Assembly (NCBI RefSeq): GCF_042682565.1
Contig: NZ_JBHUIC010000003.1
Reading direction: 5' to 3' (one strand)
DNA: 64,000 nt
Source of the DNA: Pistricoccus aurantiacus
GTDB taxonomy: Bacteria; Pseudomonadota; Gammaproteobacteria; Pseudomonadales; Halomonadaceae
Positions 36,687 through 45,486 of the stretch are shown here, one piece after another; the stretch's first letter is position 1; each line of letters opens with the position of its first letter. The notes beneath the pieces are model-generated. The model was not told the DNA's origin. It saw only the letters and a program-made list of their open reading frames with translations, and did not search any database. The position numbers were made by a program, and so were the translations under genes.

Positions 36687-37457
36687 ATGAAACTGGATGG
36701 TAAAGTCGCGGTCATCACCGGTGGCGCCAGCGGTATCGGCTATGAGATCGCCGAGCGTTTCGTCGAGGCCGGCGGCCGGGTCGCCATTGCCGATGTGAAT
36801 ATGGATAGCGCTCAGGAAGCGGCGAGCAAGCTGGGCGACCAGGCCATGGCGGTGGAAATGGACGTGACCAACGAGCAGGCGGTCAACGATGGCGTGGACA
36901 AGGTGGCGGAAAAATGGGGCAGCATCGATATTCTGCTGTCCAACGCCGGGGTTCAGATCGTTCATCGGGTGGAAGATTTTCCCTTCGAGGAATGGAAGAA
37001 GCTGACCTCGATTCACCTGGACGGCGCCTTTCTGACCACCAAGGCCTGTATCAAGCACATGTACAAGCAGAATTCCGGCGTGCTGCTATACATGGGATCC
37101 GTGCATTCCAAGGAAGCCTCGCCGCTGAAGTCCGCCTATGTCGCCGCCAAGCACGGCATTCTCGGTCTGGCTAGGGTGATGGCGGTGGAAGGCGCCAAGT
37201 ATGGCGTGCGCTCCAACGTGATCTGCCCCGGTTTCGTGGAGACGCCGCTGGTCAAGAAGCAGATTCCCGAACAGGCGGAAAACCTGGGCATCTCCGAACA
37301 GGAAGTGCGCGATAACGTCATGCTGGGTCGCACCGTGGACAAGGAGTTCACCCAGACCAGCGATATCGCTGAACTGGCACTGTTCCTGGCCGCTTTCCCC
37401 ACCAATGCCTTGACCGGCCAATCCGTGGTGGCGAGCCACGGCTGGTACATGAACTAG
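36687..37457 (+). CDS. bdhA: 3-hydroxybutyrate dehydrogenase
   Basis: The 256-residue short-chain dehydrogenase has TGGASGIG (NAD site), the LLSNAGVQ block, catalytic Ser in YMGSVHS, YVAAKHG (Tyr and Lys), and the C-terminus SVVASHGWYMN, which is typical of D-3-hydroxybutyrate dehydrogenases. It oxidises 3-hydroxybutyrate to acetoacetate in PHB breakdown. An AGGAG site lies before the ATG. It is 89 bases after the patatin and probably cotranscribed. Confidence 0.9.
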   Translation: MKLDGKVAVITGGASGIGYEIAERFVEAGGRVAIADVNMDSAQEAASKLGDQAMAVEMDVTNEQAVNDGVDKVAEKWGSIDILLSNAGVQIVHRVEDFPFEEWKKLTSIHLDGAFLTTKACIKHMYKQNSGVLLYMGSVHSKEASPLKSAYVAAKHGILGLARVMAVEGAKYGVRSNVICPGFVETPLVKKQIPEQAENLGISEQEVRDNVMLGRTVDKEFTQTSDIAELALFLAAFPTNALTGQSVVASHGWYMN

Positions 37458-37549
37458 GCGTTTCTTGTCGGGCGGCGTGGCACGTCGCCTGACTTGATGA
37501 CTTCCGAACTCATTGAGCAACAACAGGTGTGGCCTGCAAGGATTGTATC

Positions 37550-38119
37550 GTGAACAAAGTCAGTATCATGAAAAAAGGCGTTGGCGCACTGCTGCTGGCA
37601 TTACTCGCTACCTGCGGCACGGCGAGCAACGTGTTCGCCGCGGACTCCTGGCAGACGCCGGCCATCGAAGGCTATGGGCGCATACGTCCCAAGCCGGATG
37701 CCGCCGTGCAGCCGGACAAGGCGAAAACCTACAAGGTCGCCTTCGATGTCTCCAATTCTTCCAAGCAGAAAGGCCAGCCCAATCCGGGGCTGAATCGTGT
37801 TGCCCGAGCGGTCAATGTCTTCGTGTCTGCCGGCGTGCCCTTGGATCAACTGGATTTCGTGGCGGTCATTCATGGTCCTGCCACCGCCAGCGTACTGAAC
37901 GACAAGCAGTACAAGCAGCGTTTCAATACCGCTAATCCGAATCTCGAGTTGATCAGGAAACTGACCGAGGCCGGCGTCAAGGTGCAGGTATGCGGTCAGG
38001 CCTTGGCGGAAAGTAGTTACAAGGATGAGTGGGTCGATGCCAATGTGACCGTCACGCTTTCCGCGCTCTCGGATCTGGCGATCTACGGGAATCGCGGCTA
38101 CAGCTATCAGAAGATGTAG
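37550..38119 (+). CDS. Periplasmic DsrE-family protein
   Basis: This is a 189-residue protein. I favour the GTG at 37550 because AGGA lies 8 bases upstream; an ATG at 37568 would shorten it by 6 residues. A signal peptide ends near FAAD. The mature part has the DsrE/DsrF-like fold pattern KVAFDVSNS, LDFVAVIHGPAT, LRKLTEAGVKVQVCGQAL, with one conserved Cys. Such exported DsrE-like proteins are common and mostly uncharacterised; sulfur trafficking is possible. It lies between bdhA and a quinone oxidoreductase. Confidence 0.7.
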   Translation: MNKVSIMKKGVGALLLALLATCGTASNVFAADSWQTPAIEGYGRIRPKPDAAVQPDKAKTYKVAFDVSNSSKQKGQPNPGLNRVARAVNVFVSAGVPLDQLDFVAVIHGPATASVLNDKQYKQRFNTANPNLELIRKLTEAGVKVQVCGQALAESSYKDEWVDANVTVTLSALSDLAIYGNRGYSYQKM

Positions 38120-38177
38120 CTGTGACGCCAGTCGAAGAAGGTGAGACTCGAAATCAACAGGGACGGAGGTTAAAAAG

Positions 38178-39155
38178 ATGGCCAAGCGCATTCAGTTTTC
38201 TCGCAACGGCGGTCCGGAGGTACTCGAACTGGTCGATTTTGAACCTGAGGAGCCGCAAGCGGATGAGGTCAGAGTCAAGAATCACGCCATCGGACTCAAC
38301 TTCATCGATATCTATTTTCGCACCGGTCTGTATCCGACACCGTCGCTGCCTTCCGGTCTGGGCACCGATGGTGCCGGCGTCGTCGATGCGGTGGGGGAGA
38401 ACGTGACGCATCTCGAGCCCGGGGATCGCGTTGCCTACGCCCAGGGACCACTGGGCGCCTATGCGGAGTTGCATACCCTGCCCGCGGAAAAGGTCGTCAA
38501 ACTGCCGAAGGGCGTCGAGTTCGAGACCGCCGCCGGCGGTATGCTCAAGGGATTGACCGCTCAGTATCTGCTGCGTCAGACCTATCCGCTGCGAGGCGGC
38601 GAGACCATTCTGTTTCACGCCGCCGCCGGGGGCGTGGGCTCCATCGCCTGCCAGTGGGCCAAGGCGCTGGGGGTCAAGCTGATCGGCACCGTCAGCACTC
38701 GGGAGAAGGCCGAGAAAGCCAAGCAGAACGGCGCCTGGGCAGTCATCAACTATAGCGAGGAGGATGTCGTCGAGCGGGTGCGCGAGCTGACCGACGGCGA
38801 GATGTGCGATGTGGTCTATGACGGCGTCGGCAAGGACACCTGGGAAACCTCCCTGGACTGCCTGAAACCCCGTTCGCTGCTGGTCAGCTTCGGCAACGCC
38901 TCAGGCTCCGTGGAGGGCATCGATCTGGCGATCCTCAATCAGAAGGGATCGCTGTTCGTGACGCGCCCGTCCATCAACGGCTATGCGGATACCCGTGAGC
39001 GTCTGGAACGCATGAGCCAGGATCTTTTCGAGATGCTGGAAAGCGGCAAGGTCAAGATCGATATCGGCCAGCGCTATTCTTTGGGCGAAGCGGGCAAGGC
39101 TCAGGAGGCCCTGGCGAATCGCCGAACCACCGGGTCGACGATTCTCATCCCCTGA
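38178..39155 (+). CDS. qorA: NADPH:quinone oxidoreductase, zeta-crystallin type
   Basis: The 325-residue MDR-family protein has NFIDIYFRTGLYP, GTDGAGVVDAVGENV, and the NADPH-binding HAAAGGVGSIACQWAKALG. It lacks the zinc Cys residues of alcohol dehydrogenases, as Qor does. It reduces quinones by one electron with NADPH in the cytoplasm. An AGGGACGGAGG ribosome region precedes the ATG. A perfect hairpin follows at 39195-39217. Confidence 0.88.
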   Translation: MAKRIQFSRNGGPEVLELVDFEPEEPQADEVRVKNHAIGLNFIDIYFRTGLYPTPSLPSGLGTDGAGVVDAVGENVTHLEPGDRVAYAQGPLGAYAELHTLPAEKVVKLPKGVEFETAAGGMLKGLTAQYLLRQTYPLRGGETILFHAAAGGVGSIACQWAKALGVKLIGTVSTREKAEKAKQNGAWAVINYSEEDVVERVRELTDGEMCDVVYDGVGKDTWETSLDCLKPRSLLVSFGNASGSVEGIDLAILNQKGSLFVTRPSINGYADTRERLERMSQDLFEMLESGKVKIDIGQRYSLGEAGKAQEALANRRTTGSTILIP

Positions 39156-39194
39156 AGCGTTTTCTCAGGCGGTTTATCACGACGCCTGTTGCAC

Positions 39195-39217
39195 GACGCC
39201 CGCTTAAAGCGGGCGTC
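39195..39217 (+). terminator. Hairpin after the quinone oxidoreductase gene
   Basis: GACGCCCGCTT pairs perfectly with AAGCGGGCGTC over 11 bp around a single A (a realistic loop is larger). It lies 40 bases past the stop. The T-run is weak, with GGCGTTTGGG after it. Confidence 0.6.
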
Positions 39218-39290
39218 GGCGTTTGGGCCGGTAAAAAAGTCGGAATGTGCTAGGCTGCGGTTTTCTGTTCGAGCAAGAAGGAATGGCCCG

Positions 39291-39863
39291 TTGAAAGTCG
39301 TGCATGTGAAGAATGAACAGCAGTGCAATGCGTGTCTTGCCCGGCTATGCGCCGAGGTCTACGGTCACGAGGCGGGCATCGCGCCCTTGGTGACCTTCGC
39401 CGGTACCATCGGCGTGCTGTTCGAGCAGCAGGCCGCTCGAGTGCTGGCGCTGGTGGATGACGACTCGCGCCCGGTGGCCCTGGCGCTGCTGGTACTCGAC
39501 GAGCAGGGCGAGAGCATGGAGGTCGCACTGCTTACCGCCCTGGAGAGCGAGACCGTGGCCCGGCCCGCCCAGCAGCTGGTGAAAGCCCTGGCGGAAAAGG
39601 CGCCCCTACGGGTCAAGGCGGTCGATGACACCCAGCGCGAAATCTTTCGTGAAGCCGGTATCCAGCGCTGGTTCGAGGAAGATGACGGGACTCATGTGGG
39701 TCTGGGCCCCAGACATCCCGCCCCGGATGGCAGTGATCTACCCAGAGCCATGCACTTCGATGAACAGGCGGTGGTGCAGGCGTTCAAGCGTGACAAGGAA
39801 CTCTTCGAAGGCTACAAGAAACGCTTCCTGCGGGGATTGGAGTCCTTTCCACAGACATTGTAG
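39291..39863 (+). CDS. Conserved hypothetical protein, possibly GNAT-like
   Basis: I place the start at the TTG at 39291, since AAGGA lies 8 bases upstream and the frame further up runs through the terminator hairpin; this gives 190 residues. I do not recognise the family. The alternation of acidic strands and helices and the FREAGIQRWFEE segment look a little like an acetyltransferase, but no clear acetyl-CoA loop is seen. It is convergent with the RpiR regulator, with 3 bases between stops. Confidence 0.6.
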   Translation: MKVVHVKNEQQCNACLARLCAEVYGHEAGIAPLVTFAGTIGVLFEQQAARVLALVDDDSRPVALALLVLDEQGESMEVALLTALESETVARPAQQLVKALAEKAPLRVKAVDDTQREIFREAGIQRWFEEDDGTHVGLGPRHPAPDGSDLPRAMHFDEQAVVQAFKRDKELFEGYKKRFLRGLESFPQTL

Positions 39864-39866
39864 CCC

Positions 39867-40763
39867 TCAATCGGTTTCCACGTAGGCGCCCAGGTCGCGC
39901 ATGCGCGCCTCGAAACTGCCGATATTTTCCACCAGAGTGTCTGGCCCTTGGGCGATGCATTCCGCCAGGATGGCTTCTCCCAAGGTGATGGCGGCGAGAA
40001 TCGAGGGAAAGAAATTGGGGGTGGCGGTACTCAGGTTGAAGTGTATCGCCGCTCCGGGGGCCAGGGGCGAGCGAGGGCTATCGGTGATCACGATGGTCTG
40101 GACGTCGGCGGTTTCGGCGACCCGCAGGGCGCGCAGGGTTTCCGCACAGTAAGGGTCGAAGCCGAAGGCCACTACCACGTCGTTCTTGCCGAGGGACGCC
40201 AGTTCCGTGAGCAGCCCGCCTTCCAGGCCGCGAATCAGGCGCAGGTTCGGCATGGCGATTCGCCCCATGTAGGCGAAGTGATAGGCACAGGCAAAGGTGT
40301 CGCGAAAGCCCAGCACCGCCACCTGCCGAGCCTGGAGCAGATACTGCGCCGCTGTCTGGGTCTTCGATCGATTGGCTGGCGTGAATAGCCGGCCGATATT
40401 TTCGAACGCCGTCTCGCCGATTTCGTTGAACAGTGAATCCCTGTCTCCCGTCTGGCGTTTCAACTGGCTGGCGCGGCCTTCGAGCCGTACCGCTTCCGCA
40501 TGCAGCGTGCCTTCCTGCACGCCCGCCTGAAAGACATCCCGAAAGGTATCGAAGCTCTCGAAGCCCAGGCGTTTTGCCAGACGTACCAGCGTGGAAGGGG
40601 TGACCCCGGCGGCGTCCGCGGACTTGCGTATCGACTGAAAGGCGATTTCCAGAGGAAAGTCCTGCACATAGCGCGCCGCCAGCTTGAGCTGGGGACTGAG
40701 TTCCCCATAGCCGGCGGTCAGGGATTGGTTGATGCTTTCCAAGGAGCGGTGAGGTGATGACAT
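39867..40763 (-). CDS. MurR/RpiR-family transcriptional regulator
   Basis: The 298-residue protein has the N-terminal RpiR helix-turn-helix (SPQLKLAARYVQDFP, IRKSADAAGVTPSTLVRLAKRLGFESFDTFR) and a C-terminal SIS domain with VAVLGFRDTFACAYHFAYMG. RpiR regulators sense phosphosugars or related metabolites. It is divergent from a crotonase/acyl-CoA synthetase operon, so it most likely controls that operon from the palindromes at 40815-40862. I use the ATG at 40763; a TTG at 40805 would add 14 residues. Confidence 0.85.
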   Translation of the reverse strand: MSSPHRSLESINQSLTAGYGELSPQLKLAARYVQDFPLEIAFQSIRKSADAAGVTPSTLVRLAKRLGFESFDTFRDVFQAGVQEGTLHAEAVRLEGRASQLKRQTGDRDSLFNEIGETAFENIGRLFTPANRSKTQTAAQYLLQARQVAVLGFRDTFACAYHFAYMGRIAMPNLRLIRGLEGGLLTELASLGKNDVVVAFGFDPYCAETLRALRVAETADVQTIVITDSPRSPLAPGAAIHFNLSTATPNFFPSILAAITLGEAILAECIAQGPDTLVENIGSFEARMRDLGAYVETD

Positions 40764-40814
40764 GATATTGAGCCGCTGAATGAATAGGCGCTTAGTGTAC
40801 GTCAAATGTTCGAT

Positions 40815-40862
40815 CGGAATAAAACGTTTGTTCCGAATTTATTCTTTCATTAGAACGTTTGT
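40815..40862. promoter_or_regulatory. Candidate RpiR operator region
   Basis: The inverted repeat CGGAA (40815-40819) / TTCCG (40831-40835) surrounds AACGTTTGT (40823-40831). The same nonamer recurs at 40854-40862, 31 bases on, directly before a -35 box. Position between the divergent genes fits an operator. The match to a known RpiR site is not established. Confidence 0.45.
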
Positions 40863-40863
40863 G

Positions 40864-40892
40864 TTGACTCGCGGCGTCGCTTTGGCTAGCCT
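40864..40892 (+). promoter_or_regulatory. Candidate promoter of the crotonase operon
   Basis: TTGACT (40864-40869), a 17-base spacer, then TAGCCT (40887-40892). The -35 abuts the AACGTTTGT repeat, so a bound regulator would affect it. The -10 is a weak match. Confidence 0.4.
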
Positions 40893-40965
40893 CGGGTAAA
40901 ACATTCGTTTCATCCGACGTCTTCGATCCCGGTGCTGGGCGTCGACGACGCCCCTGGAGATACCC

Positions 40966-41751
40966 ATGACTTACGAGACGCTGATAGTGACCTCCCACCC
41001 GGGGGTGGTCGAAATTCATCTGAATCGTCCGGAGCGGCTGAATGCGGTCATCGAGCAGCTCTATCAAGAGCTGCTGCAGGCCTTGGCGGCGGCGGAAGCG
41101 GATTCGGAGGTTCGCGCGGTGATTCTGACCGGAGCCGGTCGCGCCTTCTGCGTGGGCGCGGACATGAAAGCCCACGGCAGCGCCGATCGCAGTCTGTATC
41201 AGCGCCGACAGTATCTGCAGCTGGGAAACGATGTCTGCGAGGCGATCCAGAACCTCAAGATTCCGGTAGTCGCGGCGGTCAACGGCTATGCCTTGGGCGC
41301 CGGCGCGGAGATGGCGGTTTCCTGCGACTTTCTGCTGATGGCGGAGGGTGCGCAGCTCGGCTTTCCGGAAATCAGCATCGGGACCTGCGTGGGCGGCGGC
41401 GTTTCCAAGCTGCTGCCTCAGCTGGTGGGTCTGGCCCAGGCGCGGCGTCTGCTCTATACCGGTGTCAAGCTGCGGGGTGACGAGGCCGCCGCCATCGGCC
41501 TGGCGCTGGAGTCCATGCCATTAGCCGATCTTCCGGATCGAGCCAGGGAGCTGGCAAGCGAGCTTGCACGCCAGGCGCCGGTCTCCATGGCGCTGCTCAA
41601 GCGTCTGGTCAATCGAGGCGGTCATACGGATATGGACGCCCAGCTGCAGCAGGAACTGGACGCGGTATTCACCTGTTCCACCACCGCGGACTGGCAGGAA
41701 GGCGTCGATGCCTTCGCCCAGAAGCGTCCGCCGCGTTTCAAGGGAGCTTGA
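40966..41751 (+). CDS. Enoyl-CoA hydratase/isomerase family protein
   Basis: The 261-residue crotonase has both oxyanion-hole blocks (RAFCVGADMK, NGYALGAGAE) and a Glu in GFPEISIGT at the catalytic position. It would hydrate or isomerise an enoyl-CoA in the cytoplasm. It is the first gene of an operon with an ADP-forming acyl-CoA synthetase one base later and a second crotonase. The true substrate is not evident from sequence. Confidence 0.85.
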   Translation: MTYETLIVTSHPGVVEIHLNRPERLNAVIEQLYQELLQALAAAEADSEVRAVILTGAGRAFCVGADMKAHGSADRSLYQRRQYLQLGNDVCEAIQNLKIPVVAAVNGYALGAGAEMAVSCDFLLMAEGAQLGFPEISIGTCVGGGVSKLLPQLVGLAQARRLLYTGVKLRGDEAAAIGLALESMPLADLPDRARELASELARQAPVSMALLKRLVNRGGHTDMDAQLQQELDAVFTCSTTADWQEGVDAFAQKRPPRFKGA

Positions 41752-41752
41752 A

Positions 41753-43918
41753 ATGGCCATGTCCCGAATCAGCCCGTTGCACGATATTCTCGCCCCGAGC
41801 GGCATTGCCATCATCGGCGCCTCCAGCGATCCCACCAAGCGCGGCTACAAGGCGCTGGCGGGCTTGCTGGAAGGCGGTTTTGGCGGCGATATCTATCCCA
41901 TCAACCCCAAGGCAAGCGAGATCCTGGGTGTGCAGGCCTACGCCTCCCTGGAAAGCCTGCCTAGAGCGCCGGAACTGGCATTGATCTGTACTCCGGCAAG
42001 CAGCGTGGCGAATCTGATTCGCCAGTGCGGCGAGAAGGGCGTCAAGGGCGCGGTGATCCTCGCCAGCGGCTTCGGCGAGACCGGCACCGAGGGCAAGGCG
42101 CTCGAGCAGGAGTTGTTGCACGCCGCTCGGGAAAGCGGCGTTCGCCTGATCGGCCCCAACACGTCCGGGCTTTTCAATCTGCACGCCAAGCTCAACCTGC
42201 TGGGGCTCGAAAACGTCGTTCCCGGCAATATCGGTATCGTTTCCCAGTCCGGCAACATGCTGCTGGCCTTAGCGCTGGAGGCCCAGCACCACGGCTGCAT
42301 CGGCTTCAGCAGCTATGTCGGCCCGGGCAATCAGACGGATCTGGGATTCGGCGACTATCTGCGCTATCTCGGCGAGGACGACGATACCTACGTGGCGGCA
42401 CTGTACGTCGAGGGCTTCCAGGACGGCCGGGGCTTTCTCGAGGTTGCCAAGGAGATTACCCGCCGCAAGCCCGTGGTGGTCTACAAGTCCGGTGCGACCC
42501 GCCAGGGCTGCGCCGCGGCGAGTTCCCATACCGGTGCCTTGGCGGGCAGCTACGCCATGACCACGGATCTGCTGCGTCAGGCCGGGGTCAGCGTGGTGCA
42601 GTATTCCGACGAGATTCTGCCGGTGGCGGAAGGGCTCGGCGCGCTGCAGCAGGCTCCGGGCAAGCGGGTCGCCATCCTGGCGGACGGCGGCGGACAGGCG
42701 ACCATTGCCGCGGATCGCATCGTCGAGGCGGGGCTGGAATTGGCGAGCCTGAGCGACACGACGCGCGCGCGACTGGCGGAGATTCTCTTTCCCCAGGCAT
42801 CCTTGGCCAATCCGGTGGACGTTGCGGGTTCCAGCGATGCCAACCCGGCGCTGCTGGCCCAGTGTCACGAGATCCTGATCGGTGACGAAGGCGTCGATAG
42901 CGTGCTGCTGGTGGGCATGTTCGGCGGCTACGCCAGTCGTTTTTCCGCGACTCTCGCCGCCAACGAGATGGCCGGGGCGGAGAGCATGGTCGAGACCGCC
43001 TGGAGTACGCGCAAGCCCTTGGTGGTGCATAGCCTTTATGCGCCGGTCAGGCCGCCGGCCCTGGAACGGCTGCGGGAGGCGGGGCTGGTGGTCTACGGCT
43101 CCATCGAGCTGGCGGTCAAGGTGCTCGCGGCCCTGGCGGCTCGCGGTGAGTATCTGGCTCGGGAGTCGTCGCCGACGGAGCCAGCCATCGAGGCGTCTCG
43201 CTCGCGGTTGATCGAACAGGCGCTGGAGGAGAAGCGGGATCTTCTCGAACCGGAAGCCAAGGCGCTATTGAAGGATCAGGGGATCGCCGTGCCCGATGAA
43301 ACCTGGGTAACGAGCGCCGACCAGCTGGCGGAGATTGCGGCGCAGGCCGGCGAGACGCCCATGGCGATGAAGGTGGTCTCTCGGGATATTCTGCATAAAT
43401 CCGATGCGGGAGGCGTTAGGCTCGACCTGCGCGGCGCGGCCGCCCTCGAGGATGCCTATCGCCAAATAATAGCCTCCTGCGAGAATTACGCGCCGAATGC
43501 CCATATCGACGGCGTGCTGGTCAGCCCCATGGCAGCGAAAGGGGTGGAAGTCATTATCGGCGTGGTGCGTGATCCCGCCTTCGGACCGGTGCTGATGTTC
43601 GGTCTCGGGGGTATCTTCGTCGAACTGCTGGAAGATGTGGCGTTTCGCGCCATTCCGCTGAGCCGCCAGGACGCCCAAGGCATGCTGGATCAGCTGAAGG
43701 CCAGCAAGGTGCTGGATGGCCTGCGTGGCGCTGCGGCGGTGGACAAGGCGGCGCTGGTGGAGCTGCTGCTGAAAGTATCCCGGCTGGTACAGACCTGTCC
43801 GGACATTCGTGAACTGGATCTCAACCCGGTGATCGCTTATCCGGACGGCTACGCCATCGTCGATGCGCGCATCATTCTGACAACTTCCGATAAGGAGACC
43901 GGCGATGAATTTGCCTGA
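41753..43918 (+). CDS. ADP-forming acyl-CoA synthetase (acetate--CoA ligase family)
   Basis: I use the ATG at 41753, one base after the crotonase stop, giving 721 residues. Domains in order are CoA-binding (1-130, IAIIGASSDPTKRGYKAL), two succinyl-CoA-ligase-like domains (150-470) with the phosphorylated His259 in SSHTGALAG, and an ATP-grasp domain (490-721) with PMAMKVVSRDILHKSDAGGV and RELDLNPVIA. The family converts an organic acid, CoA and ATP to acyl-CoA, ADP and phosphate, reversibly. Together with two crotonases it suggests activation and beta-oxidation-like processing of an unusual acid. Confidence 0.88.
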   Translation: MAMSRISPLHDILAPSGIAIIGASSDPTKRGYKALAGLLEGGFGGDIYPINPKASEILGVQAYASLESLPRAPELALICTPASSVANLIRQCGEKGVKGAVILASGFGETGTEGKALEQELLHAARESGVRLIGPNTSGLFNLHAKLNLLGLENVVPGNIGIVSQSGNMLLALALEAQHHGCIGFSSYVGPGNQTDLGFGDYLRYLGEDDDTYVAALYVEGFQDGRGFLEVAKEITRRKPVVVYKSGATRQGCAAASSHTGALAGSYAMTTDLLRQAGVSVVQYSDEILPVAEGLGALQQAPGKRVAILADGGGQATIAADRIVEAGLELASLSDTTRARLAEILFPQASLANPVDVAGSSDANPALLAQCHEILIGDEGVDSVLLVGMFGGYASRFSATLAANEMAGAESMVETAWSTRKPLVVHSLYAPVRPPALERLREAGLVVYGSIELAVKVLAALAARGEYLARESSPTEPAIEASRSRLIEQALEEKRDLLEPEAKALLKDQGIAVPDETWVTSADQLAEIAAQAGETPMAMKVVSRDILHKSDAGGVRLDLRGAAALEDAYRQIIASCENYAPNAHIDGVLVSPMAAKGVEVIIGVVRDPAFGPVLMFGLGGIFVELLEDVAFRAIPLSRQDAQGMLDQLKASKVLDGLRGAAAVDKAALVELLLKVSRLVQTCPDIRELDLNPVIAYPDGYAIVDARIILTTSDKETGDEFA

Positions 43919-44708
43919 TCTCGCGGACGCGACCCTCACGCTTGAGGAGCGCATCGCGACCCTGACCCTGGATCGTCACGACCTGCGCAATGCCCTGACC
44001 GGCACCGGCCTGGTCGAGGATATCGTCCAGGTGGCCCAATGGGTGAACCGCTGCCAGGACGTTTCGGTGCTGGTGATCACCGGCGCGGGCTCGGCGTTCT
44101 CCGCCGGCGGCAACGTCAAGGACATGGCGGAGCGGGGAGGCGATTTCGCCGGCGATCCGGCGGAGGTGGCGCAGCGCTACCGGCAGGGTATCCAGCGTAT
44201 TCCCCTGGCGCTGCAGGCGGTGGAAGTGCCGATCATCGCCGCGGTCAACGGCCCCGCTATCGGTGCGGGCTTCGATCTGGCCAACATGGCGGATATGCGT
44301 ATCGCATCGAGCCGGGCCAAGTTCGGCGAGACCTTTCTCAACCTGGGTATCATCCCCGGTGACGGCGGCGCCTGGTATCTACAGCGCTTGATCGGCTATC
44401 AGCGCGCTTTCGAGCTGACCCTGACCGGTCGCGTGATCGATGCTCAGGAAGCACTGCAGTTGGGTATCCTGCTCGAGGTGGTGGAGCCGGAGGCGCTGAT
44501 GCCCCGAGTGCGTGAACTCGCCGCCCATATCGCCGCCCAACCGCCCAAGGCCACGCGACTGACCAAGCGCTTGATGAGCATGGCACCGCGCCTGGAGCTC
44601 AAGGACTTCCTTGATGTGTGCGCCAACTTCCAGGGGCTTTGCCACAACGAGCCGGAGCACCTGGAAGCGGTGGAGCGCATGCTCGCGAAAATGAAGAAGT
44701 CCTCCTGA
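43905..44708 (+). CDS. Second enoyl-CoA hydratase/isomerase family protein
   Basis: The 267-residue crotonase overlaps the synthetase by 14 bases. It has SAFSAGGNVKDMAERGG and NGPAIGAGFDLANMADMR oxyanion blocks and the catalytic-region KFGETFLNLGIIPGDGG. It differs clearly from the first crotonase of the operon, so the two probably act on different intermediates or one is a thioesterase or dehalogenase-like variant. No thiolase or dehydrogenase gene accompanies them. Confidence 0.85.
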   Translation: MNLPDLADATLTLEERIATLTLDRHDLRNALTGTGLVEDIVQVAQWVNRCQDVSVLVITGAGSAFSAGGNVKDMAERGGDFAGDPAEVAQRYRQGIQRIPLALQAVEVPIIAAVNGPAIGAGFDLANMADMRIASSRAKFGETFLNLGIIPGDGGAWYLQRLIGYQRAFELTLTGRVIDAQEALQLGILLEVVEPEALMPRVRELAAHIAAQPPKATRLTKRLMSMAPRLELKDFLDVCANFQGLCHNEPEHLEAVERMLAKMKKSS

Positions 44709-44806
44709 CGCGGTGCAGGTCATATTCTTCAGCGCGTATTTTGATGATCGAGACGAAGTCTAGCTGACATCTGGGTAGGGTTGACGAGAGTGATGGACGG
44801 CAGGTC

Positions 44807-45406
44807 ATGCGTATCGATGAGCTTTCCCTGAAGGATGTACCTGCCGGCGCTGGATTGCTGGCCCGGGGAATGCGCGACAATCCGCTTCATGGGCGGGTTT
44901 TCGGCGGCGATCCCGGGCGCCGCGAAAGGGCGCTGTTGCGCATGTTCCAGCCTTTCCTGTATCAACAGGCCAGCCGGCGACAGCTGCTTGGCGCCTGGCG
45001 AGATCGGGAGCTGATGGGCATTTGCGGTCTGTCGACTCCCAACGGCTGCCGGGTTCCTCTGGATGAAAAGCTCATGCTCCTGCCGGCGATTCTGCGTGGC
45101 GCGGGGATCGTCGGTGCCTGGCGGGTTTTTCGCTGGACCCGTGCCTGGGAAAAGCTCGATCCCGATGAGCCCCATTGGCATCTGGGGCCGGTGGTGGTGA
45201 GTCCCGATTATCAAGGACAAGGCATTGGCAGCGCCTTGATCGAGGAATTCTGTCGGCGTGTGGATCGCCATAATGGCCTGGCCTATCTGGAAACCGACAA
45301 GCCGATAAACGTCAGGCTGTATCAACGTTTCGGATTCGAGGTCATCGCCGAGCGGCAGGTTCTCGGGGTGCCGAACTGGTTCATGCTGCGCCGCGCCATG
45401 ATATAG
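44807..45406 (+). CDS. GNAT-family N-acetyltransferase
   Basis: The 199-residue protein has the acetyl-CoA binding pattern HWHLGPVVVSPDYQGQGIGSALIEEF near 125-150 and the late strand YLETDKPINVRLYQRFGFEV. The target is unknown. It has its own 98-base leader after the crotonase operon, so it may be separately transcribed. Confidence 0.8.
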   Translation: MRIDELSLKDVPAGAGLLARGMRDNPLHGRVFGGDPGRRERALLRMFQPFLYQQASRRQLLGAWRDRELMGICGLSTPNGCRVPLDEKLMLLPAILRGAGIVGAWRVFRWTRAWEKLDPDEPHWHLGPVVVSPDYQGQGIGSALIEEFCRRVDRHNGLAYLETDKPINVRLYQRFGFEVIAERQVLGVPNWFMLRRAMI

Positions 45407-45486
45407 TTTCCGACTCAAATATGGCACGGGACTCGCTAAACAAGCGATGATGGGCGTCGACATTTTTCAGAGGTAACGACGATTCC

